Assembly (NCBI RefSeq): GCF_010093045.1
Contig: NZ_CP048115.1
Span: 3,162,001 to 3,226,000 of the forward strand
DNA: 64,000 nucleotides
Source of the DNA: Mucilaginibacter sp. 14171R-50
GTDB taxonomy: Bacteria > Bacteroidota > Bacteroidia > Sphingobacteriales > Sphingobacteriaceae
Direction of reading: 5' to 3'
In this document: positions 17,308 to 25,898 of the stretch, piece by piece
Layout: each line of letters begins with the position of its first letter
Position numbering within the stretch: the first letter of the stretch is position 1
Position numbers and translations under genes: made by a program
Notes under the pieces: generated by a model
The model's database searches: none
What the model was told of the DNA's origin: nothing
The model's input: the letters and a program-made list of their open reading frames with translations, nothing else

Positions 17308-18489
17308 ATGGCAATCATTCTTTTTGACGACGATGCTCGTAACACCCTTCTGCCGTTAACATACACCCGCCCGGTTGCCGATCTGCGAATAGGGATATTA
17401 ACCATAGCCGAAAAGTGGGCCGAATATTTAAAATCAACGTTCTCTTTTCGTACCGAAGCATACCTGCAAGTTAAGTTTCCGCTCGCTATTCACGACGATA
17501 ATATATTTATCAATGGTTCGGTTTGTCCGGATGATGCGGTTGTTGAAGCCATCAAGAATTTAAGCAGCGGGCAAGCGCTGCGCTGCGGGAATATTTTGGT
17601 GGCAGTGAAGCTTATTGATGTTTACGCTGCAGCTTTTAACCCACTTGCCACGTATTCAAACGAAATAGTTTACAACAATGAGTTGGTGATGATTCGCCAC
17701 CCTGAAGATATTTTTCGTAAAAACGACACCGAACTTCGCAAGGATTTTAAATTGCTTACCAAAGGCCGCAAAAGCGCCAATATCAGCAGTACAAATACGA
17801 TAATAGGTGATGATTTTTTCGCGGAAGAGGGTGCGCAAGCCGAGTGTTGCAGCTTCAGCACATTGAACGGACCGATTTACCTGGCAGCCAATAGCGAAGT
17901 TTGGGAAGGTACCAATATACGCGGGCCGTTTGCTTTGTGCGAGCACTCGCAGATAAAAATGGGCACCAAGATATACGGCGCCACTACGGTTGGCCCGTAT
18001 TGCCGCGTGGGCGGCGAGGTAAACAACGCGGTTATCTGGGGCTATTCTAACAAAGGCCACGAAGGTTATCTGGGTAATGCCGTGGTAGGCGAGTGGTGTA
18101 ACATTGGCGCCGACAGCAATAACTCGAACCTGAAAAATAACTATGGCGAGGTGAAACTTTGGGATTACCCGACGAAGAGCATGCGCCCAACCGGTTTGCA
18201 ATTTTGTGGCTTAATTATGGCCGACCACGCCAAATGTGGTATAAATACAATGTTTAATACGGGTACGGTTGTTGGCGTAAGCGCTAATGTTTTTGGTGGG
18301 GGATACCCGCCCAATTATATCCCCGACTTTTCGTGGGGCGGCGCTAACGGCTTTGAAGAATATGCTTTTGATAAAATGATAGATACCGCTGCTAAGGCAG
18401 TGGCCCGGCGCCCGCACCGCAAATTTGATGATGCTGAAAAAGCTATTTTGACGGCAGCCTATGAGCTTACAAAGGGAGTTAAAAAATAA
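17308..18489 (+). CDS. GlmU-like putative sugar nucleotidyltransferase/acetyltransferase (Bacteroidota type)
   Basis: A 393-residue protein resembling the alternative GlmU family of Bacteroidota. The N-terminal part (about 1-180, with LLPLTYTRPVADLRIGI) is a degenerate nucleotidyltransferase fold lacking the classical LxxGxGTRM loop. The C-terminal part (about 190-340) is a left-handed beta-helix with hexapeptide-like repeats. It probably makes UDP-GlcNAc for peptidoglycan, inferred from the family. It heads a run of plus-strand genes with tpiA and prmA. Confidence 0.82.
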   Translation: MAIILFDDDARNTLLPLTYTRPVADLRIGILTIAEKWAEYLKSTFSFRTEAYLQVKFPLAIHDDNIFINGSVCPDDAVVEAIKNLSSGQALRCGNILVAVKLIDVYAAAFNPLATYSNEIVYNNELVMIRHPEDIFRKNDTELRKDFKLLTKGRKSANISSTNTIIGDDFFAEEGAQAECCSFSTLNGPIYLAANSEVWEGTNIRGPFALCEHSQIKMGTKIYGATTVGPYCRVGGEVNNAVIWGYSNKGHEGYLGNAVVGEWCNIGADSNNSNLKNNYGEVKLWDYPTKSMRPTGLQFCGLIMADHAKCGINTMFNTGTVVGVSANVFGGGYPPNYIPDFSWGGANGFEEYAFDKMIDTAAKAVARRPHRKFDDAEKAILTAAYELTKGVKK

Positions 18490-18589
18490 GCAGGCGCCGA
18501 AATGGCTGGCAGCTATGCATGAAATACAAATAGAATATTAATCAATACTATGGACTATTGACTATGGCCCATGGACTAAACAAACTGAG

Positions 18590-19354
18590 ATGAGAAAAAA
18601 AATTGTAGCCGGAAACTGGAAAATGAACCTTGATTATACGGAAGGCCTTGGCCTTTTTACCGAAGTGATAAACATGGTAAAAGACGAAGCAACCGGCAAC
18701 CAGGAAGTGGTGGTTTGCAGCCCGTTCATTCATCTGCATAGCCTGGCGCAACTGGCCAAAGGATATCATAAAGTAACGGTTGGCGCGCAAAATGCCCATC
18801 AGGCCGAAAGCGGCGCTTATACAGGCGAGATATCTGCAAGGCAGATCAAATCTGTTGGTGCCGAATATGTTATTTTAGGCCACTCGGAGCGCCGCCACTA
18901 CTTTGGCGAAAGCAACGGCCTTTTAGCTAAAAAAACTGATACAGCTTTAGCCAACGGTTTAAAACCTATCTTCTGCATCGGCGAAACCTTACAGGAGCGC
19001 GAAGCAGGTCAGCATTTTGATGTAATAAAAAGTCAGTTGGCCGAAGGTGTTTTTCACCTTGATGCCGAAAAATTTGGACAACTGGTATTGGCTTACGAGC
19101 CGGTTTGGGCTATTGGTACCGGCGTAACCGCAACGTCAGACCAGGCGCAGGAGATCCACGCATTTATCCGTAAGGAAATTGCCGCAAAATATCATCAGCA
19201 GGTTGCTGATGATACAACGATACTTTACGGCGGCAGCTGCAACCCTAAAAACGCGGCCGAGCTTTTTGCCTGCGCGGATATCGACGGCGGCCTTATCGGT
19301 GGTGCATCCCTGAAATCGCGCGACTTTACGGATATTGTTAAGGCGTTTAATTAG
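18590..19354 (+). CDS. tpiA: Triosephosphate isomerase
   Basis: Glycolytic interconversion of dihydroxyacetone phosphate and glyceraldehyde 3-phosphate. The 254 residues include the catalytic Lys in GNWKMN (near residue 11), the His in LGHSERR and the Glu in AYEPVWAIGTG, plus the phosphate-binding end GGASL. Complete length. It stands 100 bases downstream of the GlmU-like gene. Confidence 0.98.
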   Translation: MRKKIVAGNWKMNLDYTEGLGLFTEVINMVKDEATGNQEVVVCSPFIHLHSLAQLAKGYHKVTVGAQNAHQAESGAYTGEISARQIKSVGAEYVILGHSERRHYFGESNGLLAKKTDTALANGLKPIFCIGETLQEREAGQHFDVIKSQLAEGVFHLDAEKFGQLVLAYEPVWAIGTGVTATSDQAQEIHAFIRKEIAAKYHQQVADDTTILYGGSCNPKNAAELFACADIDGGLIGGASLKSRDFTDIVKAFN

Positions 19355-19448
19355 TCTTTTAGATTTGAGATGTTAGATATGAGATTTGAGACAAGCTACA
19401 CAGGTTGTTGAGTCTCATATCTCACATCTCAATACTCAAATCTACACC
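19355..19448. repeat. Dyad repeat of GATTTGAGA words, second copy of the isc spacer family
   Basis: The spacer between tpiA and prmA contains AGATTTGAGATGTTAGATAT and GATTTGAGACAAGCT on one side and TCTCATATCTCACATCTC on the other. The GATTTGAGACAAGCT word and overall plan are shared with the iscU-iscA spacer at 12.7-13.0 kb. Confidence 0.7.
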
Positions 19449-20285
19449 ATGAACTACTACGAACTCCTTTTTACCACTATTACCACGGAAGATTACCAGC
19501 AGGACCTGCTGATAGGCGCTTTGGGTGAAATTGGTTTTGATACTTTTGAAGAAATTGACCTGGGCTTTAAGGCATATATCCCGGTAGACGACTTTAACCA
19601 GCAACTATTAGATGAGACGCTGGCTGCTTACCGCGACATGTTCACTTTTAGTTATGACATCACCCTTATCCCTCAAAAAAACTGGAACGAGGTGTGGGAG
19701 GGAAACTTTGAACCCATACAAATAGGCGCCCAGGTATTTGTTCGTGCGACGTTTCATGAGCCGAAGCCCGAGTTTCCGTACGAGATCGTCATCGACCCAA
19801 AAATGGCTTTCGGGACCGGCCATCACCAAACCACGGCCATGATGATGGGCCTGATGCTGGAAAATGATTTTGCGGGCAAAAAGGTACTGGATATGGGCTG
19901 CGGAACAGGTATATTGGCCATCCTCGCGGCCAAACTTGGCGCCGAAGATATTACAGCTATTGATTACGACGTGGTATGCTACGAGAGCACTATTGAAAAT
20001 TCCGCACTGAATAACATCGGAAACATCAAAGCGCTGTGCGGTTCAAAAGAAGTTATCCCTGATGAGCAATATGATATTATCCTGGCCAACATCAACCGCA
20101 ACATCCTGACAGACCAGATGCAGCGCTACGCCGAAACGCTTAAACCCGGCGGCGAGATCTATTTTAGCGGGTTTTATGAATCGCCTGACCTTGATATCAT
20201 TACCGAAGAAGCACGCAAATACAACCTGAAGTACATTACCCACAAAAAAGATAAAGAGTGGGTAGCTGCTAAGTTTGTTTTATAG
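19449..20285 (+). CDS. prmA: Ribosomal protein L11 methyltransferase
   Basis: SAM-dependent enzyme that methylates ribosomal protein L11. The 278 residues have an N-terminal substrate-recognition domain and a C-terminal Rossmann methyltransferase with motif I DMGCGTGILAILAAKLGA and the catalytic-loop motif LANINRNIL. The start is the ATG at 19449; an upstream extension would run into the repeat. It converges on an oxidoreductase gene across a hairpin. Confidence 0.94.
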   Translation: MNYYELLFTTITTEDYQQDLLIGALGEIGFDTFEEIDLGFKAYIPVDDFNQQLLDETLAAYRDMFTFSYDITLIPQKNWNEVWEGNFEPIQIGAQVFVRATFHEPKPEFPYEIVIDPKMAFGTGHHQTTAMMMGLMLENDFAGKKVLDMGCGTGILAILAAKLGAEDITAIDYDVVCYESTIENSALNNIGNIKALCGSKEVIPDEQYDIILANINRNILTDQMQRYAETLKPGGEIYFSGFYESPDLDIITEEARKYNLKYITHKKDKEWVAAKFVL

Positions 20286-20303
20286 GATTACACCTGTTTT
20301 TAA

Positions 20304-20341
20304 AATGATTACACCGGTTCATCAAGACTGGTGTAATCATT
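20304..20341. terminator. Bidirectional terminator between prmA and the NmrA-like gene
   Basis: 15-bp arms starting AATGATTACACC with one G-T mismatch and an 8-base loop, between two convergent genes. Confidence 0.65.
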
Positions 20342-20364
20342 CTTAAACTTTTGGAATTACAAAA

Positions 20365-21003
20365 TCAATAACCCAACGTAAACCTCGCTTTAACAAACTG
20401 ATTATTTTCCAGTTCGTTAAATATTGCAACGGCCAGGTCAGCGGTGCTTATCTCGCTTTTACCTTCCGTATTAAACACCGGGTTCTCGGTACCTAAACGG
20501 AATTTCGCGGTCCTTTCACCTGGATGCAGGTTTATCGCAGGGCTTACAAAGGTCCAATCCAAATCCGTTTCCTTACGAAGTTCGGTCAAATAATCGCGTG
20601 CTGACGACGCACCAGGGTAATATTCTTTCGGGAATTCGGGCGAATCTACCAACTGCTTACCGTCGATAAATAAGCTGCCGGCACCGCCAATGGTTATAAA
20701 ACGTTTTACACCAGCCTTCTTTACTGCTTGCTGAATGTTTTTCGATCCGTTCATGAAATCGTTGTAAAGGTTAGGGTTTGTCCAACCTGCATTAAACGAA
20801 CTGATCACCGCATCGTGCCCGCTTAACGCCGATGCCAAAGCTTCTGCATCATTTACATCGGCTGCCACAGGGGTTATACCTGCTGCTTTTTCCACTTTAT
20901 CAGTATTCCGGGCAATAGCTGTTATCTCATAACCACGGGATAAACCCTCTTTTACCAGGGCCGGGCCTACAAATCCGGTAGCGCCTATTATCGCAATTTT
21001 CAT
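20365..21003 (-). CDS. NAD(P)-binding oxidoreductase (NmrA/YwnB-like)
   Basis: A 212-residue Rossmann-fold protein of the atypical SDR (NmrA-like) type: the nucleotide-binding motif GATGFVGPA at the N-terminus, IGGAGSL mid-sequence, and no classical YxxxK pair in the usual place. Similar proteins (YwnB type) act as NAD(P)H-dependent sensors or reductases. It follows the Rrf2 gene by 51 bases, and both genes carry the same palindrome upstream, so it is the likely target of that regulator. Confidence 0.85.
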   Translation of the reverse strand: MKIAIIGATGFVGPALVKEGLSRGYEITAIARNTDKVEKAAGITPVAADVNDAEALASALSGHDAVISSFNAGWTNPNLYNDFMNGSKNIQQAVKKAGVKRFITIGGAGSLFIDGKQLVDSPEFPKEYYPGASSARDYLTELRKETDLDWTFVSPAINLHPGERTAKFRLGTENPVFNTEGKSEISTADLAVAIFNELENNQFVKARFTLGY

Positions 21004-21019
21004 AATGTTATTTGTTATA

Positions 21020-21038
21020 TGTAATTAAATTTGTTACA
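21020..21038. promoter_or_regulatory. Putative Rrf2 operator upstream of the oxidoreductase gene
   Basis: TGTAA-N9-TTACA, 16 bases before the start codon. The same arms and spacing occur at 21467-21485. Confidence 0.65.
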
Positions 21039-21054
21039 GTTTAGTGTAAATTTT

Positions 21055-21459
21055 TTAATTGAACTTTTTGCAAAACTCAGCCAGGTTCGTGGTACCCAAC
21101 TTATTCATCATAGTTTGTTCAATTTCGTTATCCAGGCCATTTAAATGTTCGTTGATCTGTTTACCAACCGGGCAGGCGGGGTTAGGCTCGTTTTTAGCCT
21201 GCCCCAATACTTGATTTGGCTTAACCGCCTTGTAAATACTCGCAAGGCTAATTTCGCGGGCGGGTTTACTTAAACTGTACCCTCCGTTTTTGCCCTCGCG
21301 GCTTGTTACCATTTGATGCTTATTTAGGTTGCTCAGTTCTTTACGCACCAATGCCGGGTTAACATTGATGCTACCCGCCATGTAGTCAGATGATAACAAA
21401 CCGTCAGCTTTACAAAGCAGGGTCATGATGTGCATTGCAATAGGAAACCGGCCATTCAT
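21055..21459 (-). CDS. Rrf2-family transcriptional regulator (YwnA-like)
   Basis: A 134-residue Rrf2 protein with an N-terminal winged helix (about 10-65, wing at SREGKNGGYSLSKPA). Only one cysteine (PACPVG) lies in the region where cluster-binding Rrf2 proteins have three, besides Cys near 17 and Cys near 129, so it is more like redox- or electrophile-sensing YwnA/Hypr-type members than IscR. Tandem with an NAD(P)-binding protein as in ywnA-ywnB pairs. Confidence 0.88.
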   Translation of the reverse strand: MNGRFPIAMHIMTLLCKADGLLSSDYMAGSINVNPALVRKELSNLNKHQMVTSREGKNGGYSLSKPAREISLASIYKAVKPNQVLGQAKNEPNPACPVGKQINEHLNGLDNEIEQTMMNKLGTTNLAEFCKKFN

Positions 21460-21466
21460 AATTAAT

Positions 21467-21485
21467 TGTAATGTTTTTTATTACA
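21467..21485. promoter_or_regulatory. Putative Rrf2 autoregulatory operator
   Basis: TGTAA-N9-TTACA, 7 bases upstream of the Rrf2 ATG. Identical half-sites and spacing to 21020-21038. Confidence 0.65.
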
Positions 21486-21544
21486 GTACAAACATAGGTG
21501 TGTTTTGAGTCAAATGCAATTATTCTATGTTAATATGAAGGATA

Positions 21545-21578
21545 TTTGACAATTAAAACTTCAACATTGTTAAATTTA
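21545..21578 (+). promoter_or_regulatory. Promoter of the universal stress protein gene
   Basis: TTTG at 21545-21548 and TAAATTTA (one mismatch) at 21571-21578. The first ATG (21578) overlaps the -7 box, which favours the later ATG at 21623 as start. Confidence 0.5.
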
Positions 21579-21622
21579 TGGAGCTATCTGTTTCAGATAG
21601 ATTAAACAGCCAATTCGCAAAT

Positions 21623-22471
21623 ATGAAAACCTATCTTGTACCCGTCGATTTTTCTGAAGCCGCATTGAATGCCGCTCATTTTGCTGCCAGTTTAAGTCAT
21701 CAAAGCGATGTAACAACCATTATCCTGATGAATGCTTATTACATATCGCCATACGAGACAATGCTCCCTGATACAAATATGGTAATGCTGCGCCAGGAGG
21801 AGATAGAAGAGGAAGCAAGAGACCGCGTGGAGGGATTAAAAAAACTACGCGACAAACTTAGCAAGCAGGTTAAGGAAGGCGTTAAGATAAACATACGTTT
21901 AAACCGGTCGCACTTGTTGCGCGCGGTGGTTGATGTGATTGCCGAAGATGACGCCGACCTGGTGATATTAGGCAGTATCGGCAACAGTACCGTACGCGAA
22001 GGAAGCGCCGGTATTGGCGATCATGTTATCAAAATTTCAAAGGCGAGTGCGGTGCCGGTTATTGTAGTACCGCCTGATTACCGGTACCACTTAATTAATG
22101 AAGCTGTTTTAGCGTGCGATTTTAAGAAGGTTAAAGAAAATATACCAATGGATGTTTTGCACAAACTATTAGGCAAACAGATGGTTAAGTTATTGGTGGT
22201 GAATATAAATCCTTCGGGCAAGGATGCCGATACCGAACAATTGGCGCAGCAAACGGCGGTGCATGGCATGTTAAAAAGTTTCCGGCCTAAGTATTTTTAC
22301 GTAAACAACCCCGATGTTATTACCGGAATACTGAATTTTGCCGCGGAACAAAAAGCCCAGATGGTTATCGCTCTGCCACACACCTATAGTTTCCTGCAAT
22401 CCATATTACATAACAGCATATCACAACAGTTAGCAAAAAACTCCACTATACCCGTTTTGTTGCTTAAATGA
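21623..22471 (+). CDS. Universal stress protein, two UspA domains
   Basis: A 282-residue tandem UspA protein. The first domain starts at MKTYLVPVDFSEAAL and includes the ATP-loop-like segment LGSIGNSTVREGSAGIGDH. The second (about 145-282) is more divergent and has lost the clear G-rich loop. It probably has a stress or dormancy role in the cytoplasm. An in-frame ATG 45 bases upstream is possible but overlaps the predicted promoter. Confidence 0.88.
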   Translation: MKTYLVPVDFSEAALNAAHFAASLSHQSDVTTIILMNAYYISPYETMLPDTNMVMLRQEEIEEEARDRVEGLKKLRDKLSKQVKEGVKINIRLNRSHLLRAVVDVIAEDDADLVILGSIGNSTVREGSAGIGDHVIKISKASAVPVIVVPPDYRYHLINEAVLACDFKKVKENIPMDVLHKLLGKQMVKLLVVNINPSGKDADTEQLAQQTAVHGMLKSFRPKYFYVNNPDVITGILNFAAEQKAQMVIALPHTYSFLQSILHNSISQQLAKNSTIPVLLLK

Positions 22472-22555
22472 TAATTTATTGGGTTATAGTTTGCAAAATT
22501 GTTGTTCCGACAGGTATTTTTTACGTTAATTTGCTGCGCAATTGCCAATATACTT

Positions 22556-23911
22556 ATGAACGTACATTTTATTGCAATAGGCGGTAGTGCTATGCATAAC
22601 CTTGCTATTGCCCTTCATAAAAAAGGATTTAACGTAACAGGTTCTGATGATGTACTGTTTGAGCCTTCGGCTTCGAGATTGGCCAAATATGGCATATTGC
22701 CGGCGGAGGTGGGATGGTTCCCTCAAAAGATAACAACCAGCCTTGATGCTGTTATATTAGGCATGCATGCCCGCATAGATAATCCTGAATTGCTTAAAGC
22801 GCAGGATCTCGGTGTTAAGATATATTCCTATCCCGATTATATTTACGAGCAATCAAAAGATAAATTGCGTGTGGTTATAGGCGGCAGCCACGGCAAAACC
22901 ACCATTACCAGCATGATTTTGCACGTGCTGCAGCAGGCCGGTAAAAAGTTTGATTACCTGGTAGGCGCACAACTGGAAGGCTTTGAAACCATGGTTGGCC
23001 TTACGCGCGATGCACCGGTGATGATTATTGAAGGAGACGAATATCTGGCCTCGCCTATAGACAGGCGCCCGAAATTTCATATTTATAAAGCGGATATCGG
23101 TGTAATAAGCGGCATAGCCTGGGACCATATTAACGTATTCCCCACATTTGATAATTATATAGATCAGTTTAGGATATTTGCTGAAACCATACAACCCAAC
23201 GGCAGGCTTATTTACAGCCAAACCGATGAGGTATTGAACAAGATGGTTGCAAACCTAACTGTGGCTATCGAAAAAATACCCTATGACCTGCCCGAATACA
23301 GCATTCATAACGGTATAACCAGCATTATCGCCGATGGTGAAAAGTGCGCGCTCGAAGTATTTGGGCAGCATAATTTATTGAACATGCAGGCCGCCCGGTT
23401 AGTATGCGAGGCGCTGGACATCGGCAGCGCTGATTTTTATACGTATATCACCACATTTAAAGGTGCGGCACGCAGGCTGGAAGTGGTTGGCAAAAATGAT
23501 AATGCTACTATATTTAAAGATTTTGCGCACTCGCCATCGAAGCTTACAGCAACTATCCGTGCAGTTAAGGCCCAGTTTCCTGACAGGCAGCTGATCGCGT
23601 GTATCGAGCTGCATACTTTTAGCAGTTTAAATAAGGATTTTTTGAACGAGTATGCCGGGACTATGGATCAGGCTGATCGCGCGATCGTGTTTATCGACAA
23701 AAAAACATTTGAACAGAAAAAGATCGATCCGTATGCGGCTGAGGCTGTAAAAGAAGCCTTTGCGAACAAAAACCTGTTGTTTTTTAATGACCCGGCGGAG
23801 TTATTGAAACACCTTGAAAACCTGAATATTAACCATAGTAACCTGCTGATGATGAGTTCGGGCAATTTCGGCGGCATTAATTTAATAGAATTAAAAAATA
23901 TTTTACTATAA
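22556..23911 (+). CDS. mpl: UDP-N-acetylmuramate:L-Ala-gamma-D-Glu-meso-DAP ligase (Mpl)
   Basis: Recycles murein tripeptide by joining it to UDP-MurNAc in the cytoplasm. The 451 residues have the Mur-ligase layout: N-terminal Rossmann domain (FIAIGGSAMHNLA), the ATP loop GGSHGKTT at 109-116, and the C-terminal domain. An N-terminus lacking the MurC-type GIGGxGM motif and the overall pattern favour Mpl over MurC. Start chosen at ATG 22556 because the upstream extension is not Mur-like. Confidence 0.9.
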   Translation: MNVHFIAIGGSAMHNLAIALHKKGFNVTGSDDVLFEPSASRLAKYGILPAEVGWFPQKITTSLDAVILGMHARIDNPELLKAQDLGVKIYSYPDYIYEQSKDKLRVVIGGSHGKTTITSMILHVLQQAGKKFDYLVGAQLEGFETMVGLTRDAPVMIIEGDEYLASPIDRRPKFHIYKADIGVISGIAWDHINVFPTFDNYIDQFRIFAETIQPNGRLIYSQTDEVLNKMVANLTVAIEKIPYDLPEYSIHNGITSIIADGEKCALEVFGQHNLLNMQAARLVCEALDIGSADFYTYITTFKGAARRLEVVGKNDNATIFKDFAHSPSKLTATIRAVKAQFPDRQLIACIELHTFSSLNKDFLNEYAGTMDQADRAIVFIDKKTFEQKKIDPYAAEAVKEAFANKNLLFFNDPAELLKHLENLNINHSNLLMMSSGNFGGINLIELKNILL

Positions 23912-23993
23912 AATTTATTGATTATTAGTTTGTTGATAAAAAATGTTGTAACTTTATTAACTATTGAGAAACCTTACCTAATTAACGTTATAT

Positions 23994-24338
23994 ATGAAGA
24001 CACTTGGAAAAAAGATCCGGTTATTGCGCCATCAAAAAGGATGGAGCCAGGAAGAAGTTGCTAAACGCTTAGACATTTCTATCCCTGCTTTTTCTAAAAT
24101 TGAAACCGGTATTACCGATATCAACCTTTCGCGCCTTGAGCAGATAGCGGTTTTGTTCGAAATGTCGGTAGTTCAGCTGCTTACCTATAACGAGGTTGAG
24201 CAAGACCAGAAGATAGCCACCGAGCTTGAAAATGTGAACAAGAAGCTGATGGACCGTGAAACTGAAGTTATTGACCTGCAGAAGAAGGTTATTGAGCTCT
24301 TTGAAGAGCTACGTCATAAAAAAATAGCCAACGCGTAA
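23994..24338 (+). CDS. XRE-family regulator with C-terminal coiled coil
   Basis: A 114-residue protein: a helix-turn-helix of the XRE/Cro type at residues 5-60 (KIRLLRHQKGWSQEEVAKRL), then a heptad-rich segment (70-112, around ENVNKKLMDRETEVIDLQKK) predicted to be a coiled coil for oligomerisation. Targets unknown. It has its own terminator and converges on the GNAT-like gene. Confidence 0.88.
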   Translation: MKTLGKKIRLLRHQKGWSQEEVAKRLDISIPAFSKIETGITDINLSRLEQIAVLFEMSVVQLLTYNEVEQDQKIATELENVNKKLMDRETEVIDLQKKVIELFEELRHKKIANA

Positions 24339-24340
24339 TT

Positions 24341-24365
24341 AAAAGCCCGATTTATTCGGGCTTTT
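24341..24365. terminator. Bidirectional terminator
   Basis: AAAAGCCCGA and TCGGGCTTTT arms around TTTAT, directly after the XRE gene and touching the stop codon of the opposing gene. Confidence 0.85.
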
Positions 24366-25482
24366 AAAATATATACCGCATTGTTAAGTGCTTTTTGCCA
24401 AATACCGCGCCAACGGCAGCATGTATGGCGAGCATTTTATCGTTAAAATCGCCAACCCACGATAGTTCCAACTCATCGTATTGCTTTAGTGGCAATACAT
24501 ATTCTTTTAGTTTAATGAACAGGCACGACTCTAACCCGTGCTTTTGAAACTTTTGTTTGGTGCCCATTACAATGGCGCGCATACGCGATACGCCCCGCCA
24601 TTTGCGGTATAAAAAAATCAGCTTGCCCCACAGGTTAAGTTTGCCATTAAGCGACTTTATCATTTGGTTTGCATCTGGCAGTATCACCAGGAACGACGCC
24701 GGTTCGTTATCTACATATGCAAACCATATCAGTTTCTCATCCATAATGGCCTTCATCTTTTCGAAGCTTTCCAATATAGTGGCCTGGGTTATGGGCGCAA
24801 AGTTATCAAAGCCCTGCCAGGCATCGTTATAGATCTCGATAAAATCAGCAGCAAATTTATTTATTTCAGACGCATTAAAATGTGCAAAGGTATAGCCTGG
24901 TTTTTGCATAACCCAATTGGCTATCCTGGTAAACCGTTCTGAAAAAGGCTTGTGCACATCTAAATGATTTGTTATTTGCTCATACAGCGTTGTAAAACCA
25001 TATTCTGAAAACAGCTGTTGGTAATAAGGTGGGTTGTAATTCATCCCGTAGGAAGGGGGCGTAAAGCCTTCAACAAGCAAACCCCAGAAATTGTCGTTCT
25101 CGCCGAAATTTATCGGGCCGTCCATTGCCTGCATGCCATTTTGCACAAGCCAGCTTTTAGCCGTATCAAATAACAAAAACGCGGCTTGCCTGTCATCAAT
25201 ACATTCAAAAAAACCGCAGCCCCCGGTAGCTTGTGGATATTGGTAAGCTTTATTATCGTTAATAAAGGCAGCTATCCGGCCAATCAGCTCGCCCTTATCG
25301 TTTTTTAATATCCACCGGGTTGCTTTGCCATGGCTATGGAAATTGTTCTTCAACGGATCAAAAACCGCTTCGATATCGTTATCCAACGGGCAAACCCAAT
25401 TATGATCATCCTTGTAGATAATGCGCGCAACATCCAAAAAAGCTTTTTTATCAGCCTTGCTTTTTACTTCGGTAAGTATCAT
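24364..25482 (-). CDS. GNAT-fold protein of unknown substrate
   Basis: A 372-residue cytoplasmic protein. The C-terminal part (LIWFAYVDNEPASFLVILPD, then KHGLESCLFIKL and ELSWVGDFNDKM) has the strand order of a GNAT acetyltransferase; the N-terminal part (VCPLDNDIEAVFDPLKN, GPINFGENDNFWG) is typical of a Bacteroidota family usually left as hypothetical. The catalytic activity is unproven. It ends within the bidirectional terminator. Confidence 0.7.
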   Translation of the reverse strand: MILTEVKSKADKKAFLDVARIIYKDDHNWVCPLDNDIEAVFDPLKNNFHSHGKATRWILKNDKGELIGRIAAFINDNKAYQYPQATGGCGFFECIDDRQAAFLLFDTAKSWLVQNGMQAMDGPINFGENDNFWGLLVEGFTPPSYGMNYNPPYYQQLFSEYGFTTLYEQITNHLDVHKPFSERFTRIANWVMQKPGYTFAHFNASEINKFAADFIEIYNDAWQGFDNFAPITQATILESFEKMKAIMDEKLIWFAYVDNEPASFLVILPDANQMIKSLNGKLNLWGKLIFLYRKWRGVSRMRAIVMGTKQKFQKHGLESCLFIKLKEYVLPLKQYDELELSWVGDFNDKMLAIHAAVGAVFGKKHLTMRYIF

Positions 25483-25508
25483 AGGTAATTGGTTGGCCAG
25501 CTATAAAA

Positions 25509-25537
25509 AAAGCATTCAGCGTATTACTGAATGCTTT
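25509..25537 (-). terminator. Terminator of the acidic-protein gene
   Basis: Perfect 11-bp arms AAAGCATTCAG/CTGAATGCTTT with a 7-base loop; reading the minus strand it ends in seven T. Confidence 0.8.
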
Positions 25538-25563
25538 ACATGTATAATTTACACCATCAAGTG

Positions 25564-25767
25564 TTAATCGTCGTCATCATCGTCGTACGGGTCGTACGAG
25601 TCAAAGCCGGCAACACCTAAGTCGTCATCCAGGGGGATGTCCTCATCAAAATCGTCATCGTCATCCACCACTTTCTTGCCCGGCTTCGGGTCGTCATCAA
25701 AATCGTCATCCTCCTCATCGCTGATCTTTTTGGTAGAGGTGTTCAAAGGTTTTTTTGGAGCTGCCAT
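25564..25767 (-). CDS. Small highly acidic Asp-rich protein
   Basis: A 67-residue protein in which more than 40 percent of residues are Asp or Glu, in runs of up to six, with an N-terminal Lys-rich segment (MAAPKKPLNTSTKK). No signal peptide or membrane segment. It is probably disordered and may bind cations or basic proteins, but nothing identifies a function. It has its own terminator, which supports it being a real gene. Confidence 0.72.
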   Translation of the reverse strand: MAAPKKPLNTSTKKISDEEDDDFDDDPKPGKKVVDDDDDFDEDIPLDDDLGVAGFDSYDPYDDDDDD

Positions 25768-25862
25768 TTTAATAAATGTTTGTTAAAACTTATATCAGAT
25801 AAACCTGCTTGTTTTATTATTCGTTTGCTGCGTTATAATCAGCATTATTTACCAGTAAAAAT

Positions 25863-25894
25863 AATTAAAATCATTTTTAATTAAAATCATTTTT
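25863..25894. repeat. 16-bp tandem duplication
   Basis: AATTAAAATCATTTTT occurs twice in direct tandem just downstream of scpB. Confidence 0.85.
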
Positions 25895-25898
25895 AAAT

